From Phialocephala subalpina (taxonomy: Eukaryota > Ascomycota > Leotiomycetes > Helotiales > Mollisiaceae), in assembly GCA_900073065.1 (NCBI GenBank), contig FJOG01000006.1, forward strand, positions 1 through 64,000: a stretch of DNA of 64,000 nt. Direction: 5' to 3'. The notes beneath the pieces were generated by a model. It did not search any database. It was not told the origin of the DNA and was given only the letters and a program-made list of their open reading frames with translations. Made by a program: the position numbers and the translations under genes. Shown piece after piece: positions 46,567-59,500 of the stretch (position 1 is the stretch's first letter; every line of letters starts with the position of its first letter).

Positions 46567-47208
46567 ATACCGAGAAGACGTTTTGGGGTCTTGGAATATC
46601 CGAGGACTGGAGGGATATTATGATTGAGGGATCCATGTATCATACTTCACTGCGCAGTAATGATACAGCTTGAACTACCTCCTTTTTTATCCGAGTCCCC
46701 GTGGCCAACTCGTGACTCTGGAGATGAGCATCAGACCAACAGAGACCATATCAAGATGATAGTCTGCTGAGTGTTCCAGCAATAAAGGGTCATTATTGTT
46801 CTATTAATCACGGATCCAGACGTGCAGCTTCGAATACAGACATCTGGTTGCTGCTCTGCAGACACAATGAATGTTGTTCTTGTAGCAACAATGAATGTCA
46901 GGCACCCTGGATCAATGGCGGACCGCCATCTTGACACTCATTCGAAGTACTCAGTATTTAATTATTCAACAAGCAGATGTTTCAGAATCGGATCAACAGC
47001 CGGGCCTCTTCAGCCTTCTCGAATAGGTATGGCCAGGCCGAGCTTCAGTCTGGGGTAGCATTTCGTCATAGGGTCCCACATCACGTAAATACCAAGGCTC
47101 CACAAGGCTGAGTTCACTGCCGCATGCCGAGCATCACATATATATGATGGAAATAATTCCTTGTTAAATTCATTTATTCACGGGTTTAATCCCTAGGATC
47201 GAGTCAAA
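46567..47208. other. No gene seen
   Basis: Intergenic; no feature recognised on either strand. Confidence 0.45.
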
Positions 47209-47592
47209 ATGTGTTTCGGAAGTCGTAGCTTGAAAGGTCCTACCTTCGATGATGACACCCAACCAGCACGCATCGCCTCGACAAAAACCGAACCCAAGAA
47301 CGAAGACGCAGATCCAACAAAGGAGGATTCTCGCAAAAAGAAGAGCCATGAATACAATGACGGGTATGGAGAGTCAATGGGGTAAGTTTTCTTGTCTAGT
47401 TCTGGAGCCAAACGTTGATGACGGAATAGACTCGACCTCTTCGCTCAGAGGCAGAAACGTCTGAGGGAGCAATATCCTGACAGAAATATACCGGAGGAGG
47501 TACAAAGAATCAATGAGTCGGGAATGGTGCAGGGAAATCTTGGAGGGCCGCTTGGAGGAGGCGCAGGGATGGCGATGAGTGCTGGTTTTTAA
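47209..47592 (+). CDS. Small conserved-type MCFG protein
   Basis: Two exons split by a 48-nt intron (47382-47429, GTAAGT..GGAATAG) give 111 aa. The start MCFGSRSLKGPTFDDD is a form I recognise from small ascomycete proteins of unknown function. Charged, lysine-rich first half (KKKSHEYNDGYGESMG), then an amphipathic segment LDLFAQRQKRLREQYPDRNIPEEVQR, and a Gly/Met-rich tail GGPLGGGAGMAMSAGF. No signal peptide, no known domain. Neither exon is long enough to stand out alone; intact frame and good splice sites make it credible. Confidence 0.6.
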
Positions 47593-48160
47593 TGCTGGTC
47601 ACGTGTTAGGAGATACTTGATACCAATTCCTATGGGAGCAGGCCTCAATTCAAGAATGTCTGTCTTGGAATCCTTTATTACATGAATACAATTCTATCCC
47701 ATCTTTTACTGGACATTCCCTTCGTCAACCACTTTCCAATCCTCAAGTGATGATGTCCAACACGTACTTCAGCTTTTTTTCTACATTTGCATTTAAGAAG
47801 TCTGATTCCCCAATTTTGCTTCCCAAGGCGACAATTATGTGGATCATGATGTCGATCTAGGTCATTCGGGGCTCCGGTCTCATATGAGCGCACTTCCATT
47901 CAACATTGCCCCTAAGCTCCTCCGCTTAGCCGAGTGAATGCGTTCAGGGGGAAAGGAGGTTACAATTGTTCGAATCTCTGTTTAGCTATTGTTGAAACGT
48001 TCGCGCTCAATTGTCTGAATGGCAGAAGCTTAATTTGAGGAGGGGACGGGATTATTGGGAGTAATTATGCCGTTCCATCTTGAAGTTCATCCTGTCGTTC
48101 TCAGCCGAAGCGAAATCAGTGAATTTTTGCTGCCAACTTTCAACACGATGATAAGCTCCT
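47593..48160. other. No gene seen
   Basis: Intergenic; only short frames. Confidence 0.4.
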
Positions 48161-48461
48161 ATTGTCACCAAAAACGCTTACGCCTCAACACTGCTACACC
48201 TCTGCAATTGTCAATTCCCGCGCTACCCTCGTCAAGCGACGAAAATTAGGAGGATTTTCACCACAATGGGAAGCATTTTCGCACAAATACTCGACTTCTG
48301 CTGCCAACTTTCATTTTTTCTTCTTCGTCTCCCAAAGTTTTTCTACCGTCAACATAAAGCTTTTTTCCTTGACTCTTGACTTCGCGGTCCTTCTACCTCT
48401 ACATATCACATACACAGACAACCTCCTTCCCCTCAAGCTGCTAGCCCCCTTACAACTCCAG

Positions 48462-48947
48462 CTCATGCTTCGACTTCCGTCCCGGCTCAAGTTCCCGGCC
48501 TGGCCAGCCCACAATCACCTGTTGACGACCGTCCTGCCGATCCGATGGACTGCCGTGAAGACTACGATGGATTCGGAACCACGGGTTCTCCTCAAGCCGC
48601 TTGGTAAGTTCACACACTCTCCTTTCCAACCCTCTCCCTCCTTTTCTCGATTCCCAAGAGCTCCGCTAACCTCCTTTCTCTCCTTAGGGTCTACCAGCAG
48701 ATTATCTACCCAGCTCTCTGCTGCACCTATGGCGGTGTTGATCCTTCTGCTGTCCCTGCGTGGGCTCACTACCCCCGCTCCGTTCGTCGTTCCTGTTGCC
48801 TTCCTCCAGCAACAGCAACAGCACCAACAAGCTCAGCAACAGCAACAAGCCGCCGCCGCCGCCTTCGCCCAGAGTTTCTTCTCCGCTGCCAGAGCCAACG
48901 CCGCCGCCAGCAACACTTCTTCTGCGTCGTACCGAACCCGCTACTAA
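48462..48947 (+). pseudogene. Possible 3' remnant of a Gln/Ala-rich RNA-binding-type protein
   Basis: One frame reads TTAHASTSVPAQVPGLASPQ..DYDGFGTTGSPQAAW, and a good intron (about 48603-48687, GTAAGT..CCTTAG) continues it as VYQQIIYPALCCTYGGVDPSAVPAWAHY. That run of Tyr/Gln/Ala blocks recalls the C-terminal repeats of KH-type RNA-binding proteins. A second frame then carries a Q-rich and A-rich tail (QQQQQHQQAQQQQQAAAAAF) that would fit the same protein but is out of frame with the first. No KH domain lies upstream. Most likely a decayed duplicate end; low confidence. Confidence 0.3.
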
Positions 48948-50098
48948 GGGGAGGGAAGGGATGGATGGGTGGAGAGAGAACTGTCTGTCTGGCTGGATTG
49001 GACACTATGGTGGAGGCCGGTGGGCGTACTTGCTGTTTGGCGTTTGTAGAGGAGCTCTGCCTGCGGGCAACCCGGTTTATCATACTGTGCTTTCTGGTGT
49101 TGGGGGCTTTGCTTGCATCCCCGGTTATCATGACTCCTTTCCTGGTTCTGGGGCTCTGCCGGCGTGCATCCCATGAATGAAGACTCTTCCCCACCCCGAA
49201 ATTTGAGACGATGAACTTGCCAGTGACTTGATAGCCGTGAAATGCTTGATAGCCGTGATATAGTTGACAATGGAGAAATACATGACGGCAGCGAAATACT
49301 TGAAGTGAATTTACCCTCAGATGACCTTCCTTTCGTGTGTCCAACCTTTCTCTAGCTAATGTAAGATCAGACTGGAAGATCAAACTTGAGACAGTATGGG
49401 TTGTCTTTGCTGTTAACTCCACACCACTATCAATTTGCTTGAGGATGTCAGATGAGAGGAAGCAATTGATGAAATTTATCATGAGAAGACGAAACGAAAG
49501 GTGGAAGCTAGAAGTCCATATCCCCAACGAGCTCGGATAAGCTTCTCTTGGCATAGCAAGACTCCAAACTTTTAGATAATGAGTAGAAGAGTGTTTGAAA
49601 ATCTTCGGTTTAGGATTTGACAGAGTAGATGGACATCTCGATTATGGGAGGCACGGACAATCTCCACTCAGTACAGTCGAAGTCGAGACGTCCAGAAATG
49701 ATGAGGAGATTGTCTGAGAGCAATGTATCTCCAGGATGACTAGAAAGCTGGGGATCCGTGTGAGTCCAGATATAATACCTTGAAGATACCACTACTCGAA
49801 GAAGCGCGAGATCATCCAAACGATAGGCAAAGAAGAGTGTTGATGGGTGAGAAGACCCAAAAGAAGACGAGGATATCCAGTTACTGTAGGGTTTCAGGCA
49901 CTTGCCAATTCAAGCAGTGGAGAATTGTGAACGTGGACCCTGAGACAATGAGCAGTTGGAGACTCGAACGAGAGCATTGACGATCATCTAATTCATTATC
50001 GTAGTAAGAATAAACAGATCAGATGCAGACATCGAGAGCAACTCCATCAACACCAGAAATACTACTCAAGCACTGCAAGATTCAATTCGCACCCCAAA
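48948..50098. other. No gene seen
   Basis: Intergenic with two diverged copies of a CCCGGTT(T)ATCAT.ACT..TTTC(C)TGGT block (about 49070-49105 and 49120-49150) and a duplicated TTGATAGCCGTGA (49228, 49246). No coding feature supported. Confidence 0.4.
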
Positions 50099-52086
50099 TC
50101 AATTCCCAAAAGCACCCTTCACAACCTCACCAACACCAATCTTCGCTCCACTCACTACCAGTCCGCTAACAACCCTCTCCCTCTTCTTCTTGTCTAGCTC
50201 TTTCTGTGTAGGACACTCCTCATCCACACACTCACAGCCAGTTTCCAACTCCCCAATTCCATCCTTATCATCGATATCACATTCGTGATCTTTATCATTC
50301 AACGGACACTTCTTATCTGTACATGCACAAGGACCTTTAGGTTCGGCTTCGGGATCTTTACAGACATGCCCGACAATGAAGAGGGGACATTTGGCATCTG
50401 TAACAGCGAGTTGGGCACAGGGATGGTTAGGAGGGAGGTGGTGATGGTGAGGCTCCTCGTCGTTCTTGCGCTTTTTGTGCCTGCGATGCTTGTGGTGTTT
50501 ATGTGGATCATGGGCTACGTTCTGCCCGATGTTTTGAAGACTTTCAGAATCTGGTGGGAGGGAAGAAGGGTCGTTGGACAGAGGTGCTGGTTTCGTGACT
50601 GGAGGAGGCGGCGGTACCGCAGGAAGTCCCTGGAGTCCCTCGGGTCCATGTATGGGAATAACGTTTGAAACCAGACCCGGCTTCTCAGGCCCGTGATATT
50701 CAGGAGGCTGATGCATCTCAGGTGGTTGATGAGCTTCCGTATCTGGTAGTGGTGGTTTCTTAAACGGATTCTTGAAAGGCGGAATCATGCCTCCAAAATA
50801 CTTGAAGAGGAAAAATGCTCCCACCCCAATACCAGCAATCAAAGCAGGAATACCCAGACCAAGTCCAACTTTGCCTCCTGTGCTGAGACCACCTCCACCA
50901 CCACCACTAGGATTGACAGCAAGTGTACAGTTCTGAATCGGCATATTAGAGCTTGCTCCAACGACGAACATTGAGTTCGGCAAGGCATTCTTGGCTGTGA
51001 CTTTGATTTCAATGGCTCCTGCGTTTGGAGCTACGATAGGCATCACACTGTCGCCATAATAAGTAGTGGTCGTCCCATTCAACACTTTCCCACCAAAGAT
51101 CGCCTGCGCAGTAATAGTGCCAGCATCCACACTCTCGACCGTGAAATTGATCCTCTCATTCGCTTGAGCATTGTATGTCAACGTTTGTGTCTCCGATCCT
51201 GAGATGAAATCCGCGATCGTGAGTCCAGCAAGTAAAGTCGAGTTGTTACCTGAAGGATTATCGTTGTATGTTAGACCGTTTAGGATGGCAAAATTGATGA
51301 AGTTGTTAGAGGCGTCCTCCGTCGTTATTGTTGCGTAAACTCCGCCGGAGTTTTGGATTGCGGCGAGGACGTCTTTGTCTTGAATGCTAGAGGAGGCGTC
51401 GAGGAAGCCGAATGAGACGCGGATTCCGAGGGAGTGGGCTTTGTTTATTGAATCGACGAGGGTGGCGGTATCATAGTCCTACTTCCAAGTTAGAAATGCC
51501 TTCTTGTGATTGTGTGAAGGTCCGTGAGTGTGCAAGATACTATCCAGTCGAGGGACTTGAAAAGTGCGATCAAGCATTGGGACTTTGAAGAAAAGAGCGA
51601 CCGGGAACTCCTCACCTCACCATCCGTAAACACGATGATACTACTCCTTCCAGATGTACTACCCGATCCACTCGAAGTCAACTGCGCAATCCCCATATCA
51701 ACACCCCCAGCAATAAAAGTCCCGCCATCAGCACCAATTGCATCAAACGTGCTATTCGCACCGGCTGGATCACCAAGAGGATAATCCAAGTAAGCAGCAT
51801 CATCGAAATTGATGACAGTGACAAGATCTGCCTGCTTGCCACTTCCTGCCTCTGCTTTCGTGATCAACCAGTCATTGAGAGCTCTTCCAGCAGCTAGACG
51901 GAGGTTGTAGGGATCAGATTCTGCCATAGAGCCGGAGCTGTCAATGACGAGGGCGACTTTGCGATTGCCATTGTTAGATTTGACACTGAGACCAATGCAT
52001 GTTGGAGCTTCTGTTGCTCTGGGACTGAGGACGGCCGCGAGAGTGCATGGTGCTGCAAGTAGGAGCGAGAAGGCTATGAAGTGCAT
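50099..52086 (-). CDS. Secreted-type vWA domain protein with one membrane span and Cys-rich tail
   Basis: Intron 51479-51615 gives 616 aa from the Met at 52086 (MHFIAFSLLLAAPCTLA, a signal peptide); an upstream in-frame Met at 52128 would spoil the signal. vWA domain about residues 35-250 with MIDAS DSSGSM and ADGGTF and FTDGE. A beta-sandwich-like region follows (TLTYNAQANERINFTVESVDAG), then a Gly-rich linker, a single membrane helix (GLGIPALIAGIGVGAFFLF), and a long cytosolic tail rich in Pro and His. The tail ends with a Cys-rich module (KCPLFIVGHVCKDPE, CACTDKKCPL, CECVDEECP), which could bind metal. Type I surface protein; the vWA would bind a ligand outside. Function unknown. Confidence 0.82.
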
Positions 52087-52975
52087 GTTGCTAGCTCTAG
52101 GAGCAAATTTTTTTACAGCAAACTTCACTTGAAGAAGATTGGGCCCTCATGACTATTTGACCTGACCTCACGAGGCTGTGAGCGACTTCTGCCGCACAAC
52201 AAAAGAGAGGCTTTTCAGGCTTGAACGGAATTCGTGATCATGGGACAAGTCCTAGACAAGCGCCAATGAGGCATGCGAAAATCTACAGGTCAAGCATCAC
52301 AACATGCATTGAGCCAATAAAAGATGTTACTAAGGTTGCCAAGAGCGCCATCAGGATTGAAAATTGAAAGCTGAAAGAAGGCGAACAGGGTCGCGAGCGC
52401 CTCATGGCAGACTGTACGGCTCTTGCCGCATCATAACACTGACAGACCAATGTGATAAGATATCGCTGTGTATCGCCTTGAGACATAGATCGAGGATAAC
52501 AGGACGCGTAGTTGGGAGAAAACAGTGTGAGTGTTGATAGTGAAGAGAAGAAGATGCACCCATTGATTCGAATCCAGTGAGGCCTGGGTCGCTAAATTAA
52601 GCTTCACAGGGGACCTTCAGCACGTCCCTGCTGCCAATCCTCCCCGGACAGCGGGAAAATCTCACTGACAGCTGCAGTCGTCCGTATCGAAGCTGTCGAG
52701 CGGCTCCGAAAAACAAACTTTGGGCTCTGTTCCGATCAGTGAGGCTCAGCCCTGCCCGTGGCTTTTATGTCCGATAATATGCATCTCTTGGCACTGCTCA
52801 TGTCGTGCCATCTTCACCAAAGCGCCAATCACTCAAATCCGATGTAGCGGTGGTTCGATAATTTGCCAAGTTGCTGTTCTATTGTTGCTTCGAAGTATTG
52901 TATGTCGCTCCTGTGTAAATGTAGGCTAGATATGGATACGAATTAACAATGCCATACGCTCATGTTCATGTCCAA
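52087..52975. other. No gene seen
   Basis: Intergenic; promoter side of the vWA membrane gene and 3' side of the SNG1-like gene. Nothing recognised. Confidence 0.45.
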
Positions 52976-54531
52976 TCACCCCTCCTTACTCTTCTCACCC
53001 TGCTCTCCATACACCCTCTCAAGTACCTCCTTCTTGCTTGCCTCAATATTCGACTTGTTCTTCCTCAACTGCAACCAGATCGTCAACGGCTGCAGGGCGA
53101 TACTAACCGCTACCCACGCAAGAATGACCCCAAAATTCAACCCAAGTAGATTCTTCGTCCCGAACAATATCGCCTTGGATCCGATAAGGTTGTGGCGTAA
53201 AGGCCAAGCAAGACCCCAGAGGTAGAAATTCGACAAAAGCTCAATCGGAAAGAAGCCCGTAGCTACATTGGAGATGACCCAGAAGACGAAGAATACTGGC
53301 GTGAAAGGTTGGCCTAGGACGTTATTCACATTCTCGATTACGAGACCGAAGCCTAGCATGGAGACGTAGGATAACATCCAGTAGATTACGTAGCCGGCTG
53401 AGCCGAAAAATTTGTCGAAGCGGATTTGCCACATACAGCTGAGGGTCATGTAGAGGAGAGAGAGGAAGAAACAGACTGTCGGCAGAAGAGTCATTCGATA
53501 GATATAGTAGCGGGCGGTGGAGACTTTGCCCATGAGGGATTCGTTGAGGGCGCCGAACATTAGGACTGACAGGAAGGAGATGATGATGAGGTCTGTGAGG
53601 TTAAAGTCAGCTACCATCGAGGATAAGGAAGGGGGATCATACAAATTGTGCCAATCTCAGTCGCTGCCTCAGCAGTACTTGGCACATATGGAGCAGTATT
53701 GTATACCGAGTACCTGATTGGTATCGGACTCTGAGCTTGTCTTGCTAATGCAGCTGCATCACCGGTATTTGCAGTGAGAAGTTCGCTCTGCTTTTGCTTC
53801 GCAAAGTGCATCACAAATGAATTCATGAATGTCATGAGAGCCGGATATGCAAACTCCGCAAAGGCCAAAGCATTTCTTCCCTCCTCATAGATAACATGCA
53901 CAGATCCCGACGGATCGTAGCTTGTGTTTCCTTCGTTGTACGCGTAATTCATGGCTGTCGTGGCGTTGGCCTGGACAACAATGCCGATCCAGAATTCCTC
54001 CTGTTTCAAAGCACGTCGAGTCTGTTCGTTCGAGAAGTTGTATTTCGATCCTGGCTCTGAGACGTATCCTAGTGTCATCTCTGGGTTCATTGATCGTGTT
54101 GTGGCGCCCATTTGCTGGAGGTATGGTCCAACTTCTCCTTGGTCGAAATCGATGATCGCTACCGTGAAAACTGGGAGGTTGAATTGGAGGGAATGATCCG
54201 CTCCCCAGTACAAGGACAGAATTCCCGGTACGATGGCGACCAGAAGTACGCAGAATGTGATGAACATCTTGCGCCACGTTTTTCGCTCTTGGGCGAGGTA
54301 TGAAGAGTGAAGGCGGGGAGTGCTCTGTCCATCAGAGGTCTCTCTTGCCCATGACCATGGGCTATGCGGTCGCCGACATGGTCGAGTGTTTCTTCCGAAT
54401 ATTCAGACATAATAACGACCTCGAGAATAGGACGGAGATACAGCAAAGCGCTTCACAAAACACGAAGAGGAATAGAAGAAGAATAAACAGAAAATCGTTA
54501 CCTCGACATCATCGTCACCACTGAGCAACAT
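52976..54531 (-). CDS. SNG1/DUF3533-family multi-span membrane protein
   Basis: The last intron (53593-53642, GTATGA..CTGAC..CACAG) joins TEIGTI-YLIIISFLSV in frame. The first exon is less sure: a start at 54531 (MLLSGDDDVE), donor at 54501 and an acceptor near 54340 give about 447 aa. Layout of the family: an N-terminal helix (FITFCVLLVAIVPGILSLYWGA), a long extracytoplasmic domain (VFTVAIIDFDQG, KYNFSNEQTRRAL, IYEEGRNALAFAEF), then five or so C-terminal helices (LIIISFLSVLMFG, LLPTVCFFLSLLYMTLSCMW, VIYWMLSYVSMLGFGLV, VFFVFWVISNVATGFFP, VILAWVAVSIAL). Yeast Sng1 relates to lipid asymmetry and nitrosoguanidine resistance; plasma membrane. Substrate here not known. Confidence 0.82.
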
Positions 54532-55029
54532 GTCCGCTATCCTGCCTACAGCCACGCATCCTTGTACATTCTGCTCTAGAACAGACTACCATTCATAAGT
54601 ACTGGCACTAGAACAGCTTTGAAGGGTCTGGGGATCGCGAAGGGACGGATGGAAAAAAATTGGGATGATGTCAAGACTCGACCCCTGGAAGTTCTTCGGC
54701 AAGTCAGCTGATCCAGCCCCATGTCGTGTTAGCTTCGTGTACCCCACTCCTTGGCATCCTCCTTCTTTCAGATCGCGACGCGTTATCGTGAAGCGGTGCT
54801 GTGCCTCATCGTGAGTACGAGACATCAGTGTCGCAGAGTCATAATTGGAGGTAAGATCTACGTAGGATATATTTCCTTGCTCTTTGCTCTCCCCTCCTCT
54901 CTTCTTTTCTCTTTCTTCAACATCACTCACTCCCAAAGCTAACAACAACACGAAGTAAGGCTCTCTCCTCCCTCTCTTTCCTTCTCCTCCACGTTCAAAG
55001 CTAGCACTAACACCATCTCCAGAAGCACA

Positions 55030-55659
55030 ATGGCATCCCAAGAACCCACTACCTCCCCGACTCGTAGACCCTACACAGGCTCCTGCCACTGCGGCCACAC
55101 AAAATACATCACCTATCTCACCATCCCGCCCGCCAACCTAGCCACAGCCCCCGACTCTAGCACCTCCCTCCGAATCCGAAAATGCAACTGCACAACCTGC
55201 CACAAGATGTCCTTCTTCCACATCCGACTTCCCTCATCACCCTCTGATTTCCTCCTTCTCTCACCCCTGAACCCAGTTCAGGGAGGGTTAAATGATTATA
55301 CATGTTTCGATCATGAGATACATTGGTATTTCTGTCCTACGTGTGGGGTGAGGTGTTTTGCTTTTAATGGGGATAATGGGGGTGGTGATGGGGAGGTTGT
55401 TGAGGTCGAGTTAGAAACTGAGGTTAAGGGAGAGAATGGTGGGAAGGTGGGAGATAAGGTAAAGGTGTGGAAGCCTAAGACTGAAGGCTGGATCGAAGGA
55501 GATACGGGTTATTTCAGTGTCAACGCACATACGTTGGATGCTGGGCAAGAAGGCTTGGATTTGAGGGATTGGACGGAGAAGGGGTGGATTTTGTATTTGG
55601 ATATGGCGACGGACAAGGAGCCGCGGTTTGGTAGGCCGCATGATGGGGGAATTTATTAA
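55030..55659 (+). CDS. GFA / CENP-V domain zinc protein
   Basis: Intronless, 209 aa. Zinc-binding pattern of the glutathione-dependent formaldehyde-activating (Mss4-like) fold: GSCHCGHTKY, then KCNCTTCHK, then FCPTCGVRCF; a Gly/Glu/Val-rich insertion follows (residues ~115-150), then DTGYFSVNAHTLD and RDWTEKGWI. The canonical family member condenses glutathione with formaldehyde, but most fungal paralogues are uncharacterised, and the acidic insertion is unusual for a dedicated GFA enzyme. Cytosolic; no targeting signal. Start: CACAATGGCATCC. Codon use is C-rich in the first half and G/T-rich after about 55270, as in the MDR gene at 26202. Confidence 0.82.
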   Translation: MASQEPTTSPTRRPYTGSCHCGHTKYITYLTIPPANLATAPDSSTSLRIRKCNCTTCHKMSFFHIRLPSSPSDFLLLSPLNPVQGGLNDYTCFDHEIHWYFCPTCGVRCFAFNGDNGGGDGEVVEVELETEVKGENGGKVGDKVKVWKPKTEGWIEGDTGYFSVNAHTLDAGQEGLDLRDWTEKGWILYLDMATDKEPRFGRPHDGGIY

Positions 55660-56548
55660 CGGAGGACCATGTATGGGCTGGGTTCGATTCGAATAGTCGG
55701 AGTTGGGCTGTATCTTCAGTATTGGACTGGACATTGAAGAACCTTGAAAAGGAACAACGTTTCCAAATACGGCCTCATTGTCCGAGTCCAAAATGGAGTT
55801 GTAGGAACGCGCCAAAAGTTAAATTTATATGGCCTCCTTTAATGTCTGAGCTTGACTCGGAAATCTAGGCATGCAACAGAAATAAAACAGATCCTCACTT
55901 TCACGTTGACGGTCAATATCTAGAAAGTGGACAGATTCTTCGAAATCCAACAAAACCACAGAGTGATAGATTAATCTTCAACCCATGTTCAGTTAGAATG
56001 TCCCAGTGTCTTCAGACTTGCAACGTCTTCAATGTCCAACATCAGCTTAAGATCATAGACATGCAGCAAAACCCTCAATGTCTAGTTCATCAACGGGGCA
56101 TGCATAGGCTGGTAGGCCTCTGAAAATGAAGTTTCTCCACTGATGTCGAGAAACTCCCATACTGAGCGACAGTATATCTGGCCTCGCCTGTGCAGACCTA
56201 GAATCTTGTTTAAAAGAATGTATTGCTTGGCCGTGTCTAGATGCATACATCCACAACACACTTTATACTCCATCATATGTATGCACATCTCCCCTTTTAG
56301 TACCATCGTAGTATATATGCAGATAGAACGCCCTATTTTCCATACCATGCCATGCCTCATCCCATCCAGCTTCGCAATGCACGCACCCAAGTAAGCACCT
56401 CCTCCACATACATCCAAAAATGAAATGCATCCATTACATCCAACCCAACCTCTACCATAACTCCCTCTCCACCAACCAACTCCACCTAACAAACAGCTCA
56501 AACCCGCAGCTCGGACTGCTTCCAAGGCAAACAAAGGAAAGATTTTGT
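55660..56548. other. No gene seen
   Basis: Intergenic between convergent genes; probably the two 3' UTRs. Confidence 0.45.
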
Positions 56549-59500
56549 TCAATGAAACTTCTCCCTCAAATACACAACCGCAGCATACCCCGCACAACAA
56601 CTAGTACTCATCCCATGCCCACACCACGGACACTTAACACTCGTACTAATCACCCCACTAACTCCCAGTTTCGTGTCCGTAACCACGTTGTCCGGTTTCG
56701 CCATACACTCATAGATCTTTGACGGCATATCGTGGAAATATTTGCATGAACAACACACTACGAACATCTTCGCTACTGGCTCTGGTCCTGATCCTACATT
56801 CAAGTGTGGATTGCCTGAGTGGGGGAAGGAAGTCTTGGGAGAACGAGGACCGGAGATGTTCAAGCGGGCGTTTTGCAGGTATTGAGATGGTGGTTGAGAT
56901 GAAGTGGGTGATGAACCTTCGGATTTGGTGGTGGGGGCAGGTATGGGCGGAGGGCGGACAAGAGAAGTGGGCGAGTTTCCTTCGTTGTCGCTTGATACCG
57001 AAGCTTGTTTGTTCTTCTCTTTTGACTTCTTGCCGAGGAAACCTCGAGATTTCTTTGTGGGTTTGGTGAGAGCTTGGTGTTTGAGTGCGGGGAGGAAGGA
57101 GAGGTCTTGTTCTTTTTGGAGGTCGGGGGTTGAGATTGAGCGGGCGAGACTGGGTTTGCGTTGGATGCCAGAGTTGCTGAGACCGTCTGAGGTTCTGGGT
57201 GGTGGGCCGTCGGAGGGTCTGGGGAGAGGGTCATCCCGAGATGCTGTGAAGTCTGTTGCTGCTTTCTTGCCAGTTGGTGTCTTCATACGTTCCTCGCTTT
57301 CGCTGAGATCCATAGGTAGAGCTGTCCTACACCAGCTGTCTCGGAGACTTGAGGCATCATCAAGTTGAATGGCTCCTGTCATAACAGGATGTTCGTTGAG
57401 GCCATTGTGATTCACATCCTGTCTACTCTCTTTCCTTCTAAGCCTACTGGTCCTATGAAGGTTGTCTGCTGAATTAGGGAAGGAGCCTTTCTCAGAGTGC
57501 GGTCTGGAAATCGTTGGAGTCGTGATGTTCGAGAACTCGTCTAGTGTCGAATAGTCCTCACTCGAGTCAGTAGTTGACCTCGAGTGGGAAGTCGAGCTGC
57601 TATTCGAATTCGACATAATGGGTCCCGAAATGCCTAATCCATTCCTGCTAGCACCATTCTCTTTGGAAGGCCGGACTCTGATAGTATCAGGTGACGATCG
57701 CTTTGGAGATTTGGGGCGGAGTGCGAAATCTTGAATGATTGTCGGAGGCACAGACTCTCCAAGAAGCGGCCCGGTTTTTGCGTCCAGCACGCTGGTAGTG
57801 AGGGAAAGTTGTGCTAATTCTGGTCGCCCTGCCGACTGGTTTTCGACTGCACTTACGAAGCTTCCTGTCGGTGAGGGTGGCACTACCAACTGCTTATCTC
57901 CCGAAAGCTTTTCTGCTGGCTGCTTAGAAAATGCCGACTTGATACCATTGAGACCAGGGAAGGTATGGCTAGACTTCGAGGATGTTTTCCTATGACCTGA
58001 TGGCTTCTCATCAAGTGGAGACGCTGTAAAATCTCCAAGATGCAATTGGGGAACCACATATTCGTCGTTTAGAAATGGATTTGTGATCACAACATCCTTC
58101 AAATGTGCATCGACACTGGTATCATGGTCTCTCGTTTGCGGTCTGACTGTGGCCGGTGAATCACGACTCGATTCACGAGGGCGACTCGATCTTCTGAAGA
58201 AGGAACTCTTACTCTCAGATCTCTTCTCTCCATTGGCTTCCGACAATTGAACTTCATGGAATCCTGCCAAAGATTGGTCGCGGCTCTGTTTGCGTTGGTG
58301 ACCGACATAACTCTCACTTCTACCCCGCTGTTGGTCAATCGAGGCATTACGGCCTCCGGTGGCTGGCTTGTCGGTAGAAATGATAGAAGATGGCCTCTGC
58401 CCTTGACCATTCCTGTCTTCACCGCTGGGGGTTCCCGAGGTCATAGAGTTCCGTGTACTAGCGATCGAGGATTCTCTCTTTGACGAATTCGAGTCTTCAC
58501 TTTCCAGAGGGAAATATCTCGAAGTTGGTGGATGCTTCTTTTTCTTCTTGATGTTCCTCTCCATTATAGGGACGTTCTCATCAGCGGGATCAACAGGTGG
58601 ACGTCCTCTGGCTAGCTGAGCAGCCTGAGAGTATAGGTCATCCCATTGCTGCGGTGTTCGAATAGACTCTTCGTAAATGGATATAGGTCGAATTGACTCC
58701 GTGATCGATGCCGCACTGCTGAGGTTTGTCGAACTCTTTAGCAGTGTATCAGTACTCAGCAAGCCCTTGGCATCAAGTCCTCCTTCGGCCTTGACCTTCC
58801 GTATAGTTTCCTGGGCTGCAGCTTCCTCTTTTTGTCGAAGCTTCAGTCCACCAATAAACCCACCTGGTGTTGCTCTTGATGTAGTTCTGGCAGGAACGAA
58901 TTCGCGACTTGGCGAATTTTGGCCGGATATGTTATGCGACGTCTTCCATGGTACGGGTATAGCATTTCGAGCTGAAATAAAACCCTTCAACCCAGCCTCC
59001 AAACTGCCTCTTCGTGGTCTGGTCGATGTGCTAGCTCTCGGCTGTCTTGATTCCTCCACAGGAGTTGATACATCCCCTACGGTTGGTAAAACAGGTTCGG
59101 TGTTTGAGCGGTCGATCGTGATGGACATTCGCGAGAGCTTCTTGGAGCTGTTGGCCGGCGGAGCCTTGCTTAGTTTGACCATCGCCTTTTGTGCCTTCTT
59201 TGCTTGCTTCTCAGCCTTTTCCTTCTCTCTCCTGCGTTGTTCTTTGGCCTTCTTCTTCTTCTTTCCTGATATATCATCCCACCCAGGCGAGTGACAAATC
59301 GATGAGGTGTCTGAATCATCTTCCGACTCCTCTTCCTCTTGCGGAATCAGATCACCGCCGTGGCTGATGACGTACTTTTTTGACGTGCCATTACTCGACA
59401 TTTGGGTTGGTATTGAAATTGACAACGTCGGCGTGGTCATCGCTCGACCCGTTGCTTGCAACGTCTGCGGACGAAAGTCACGAAAATCTCGATTCGAAGT

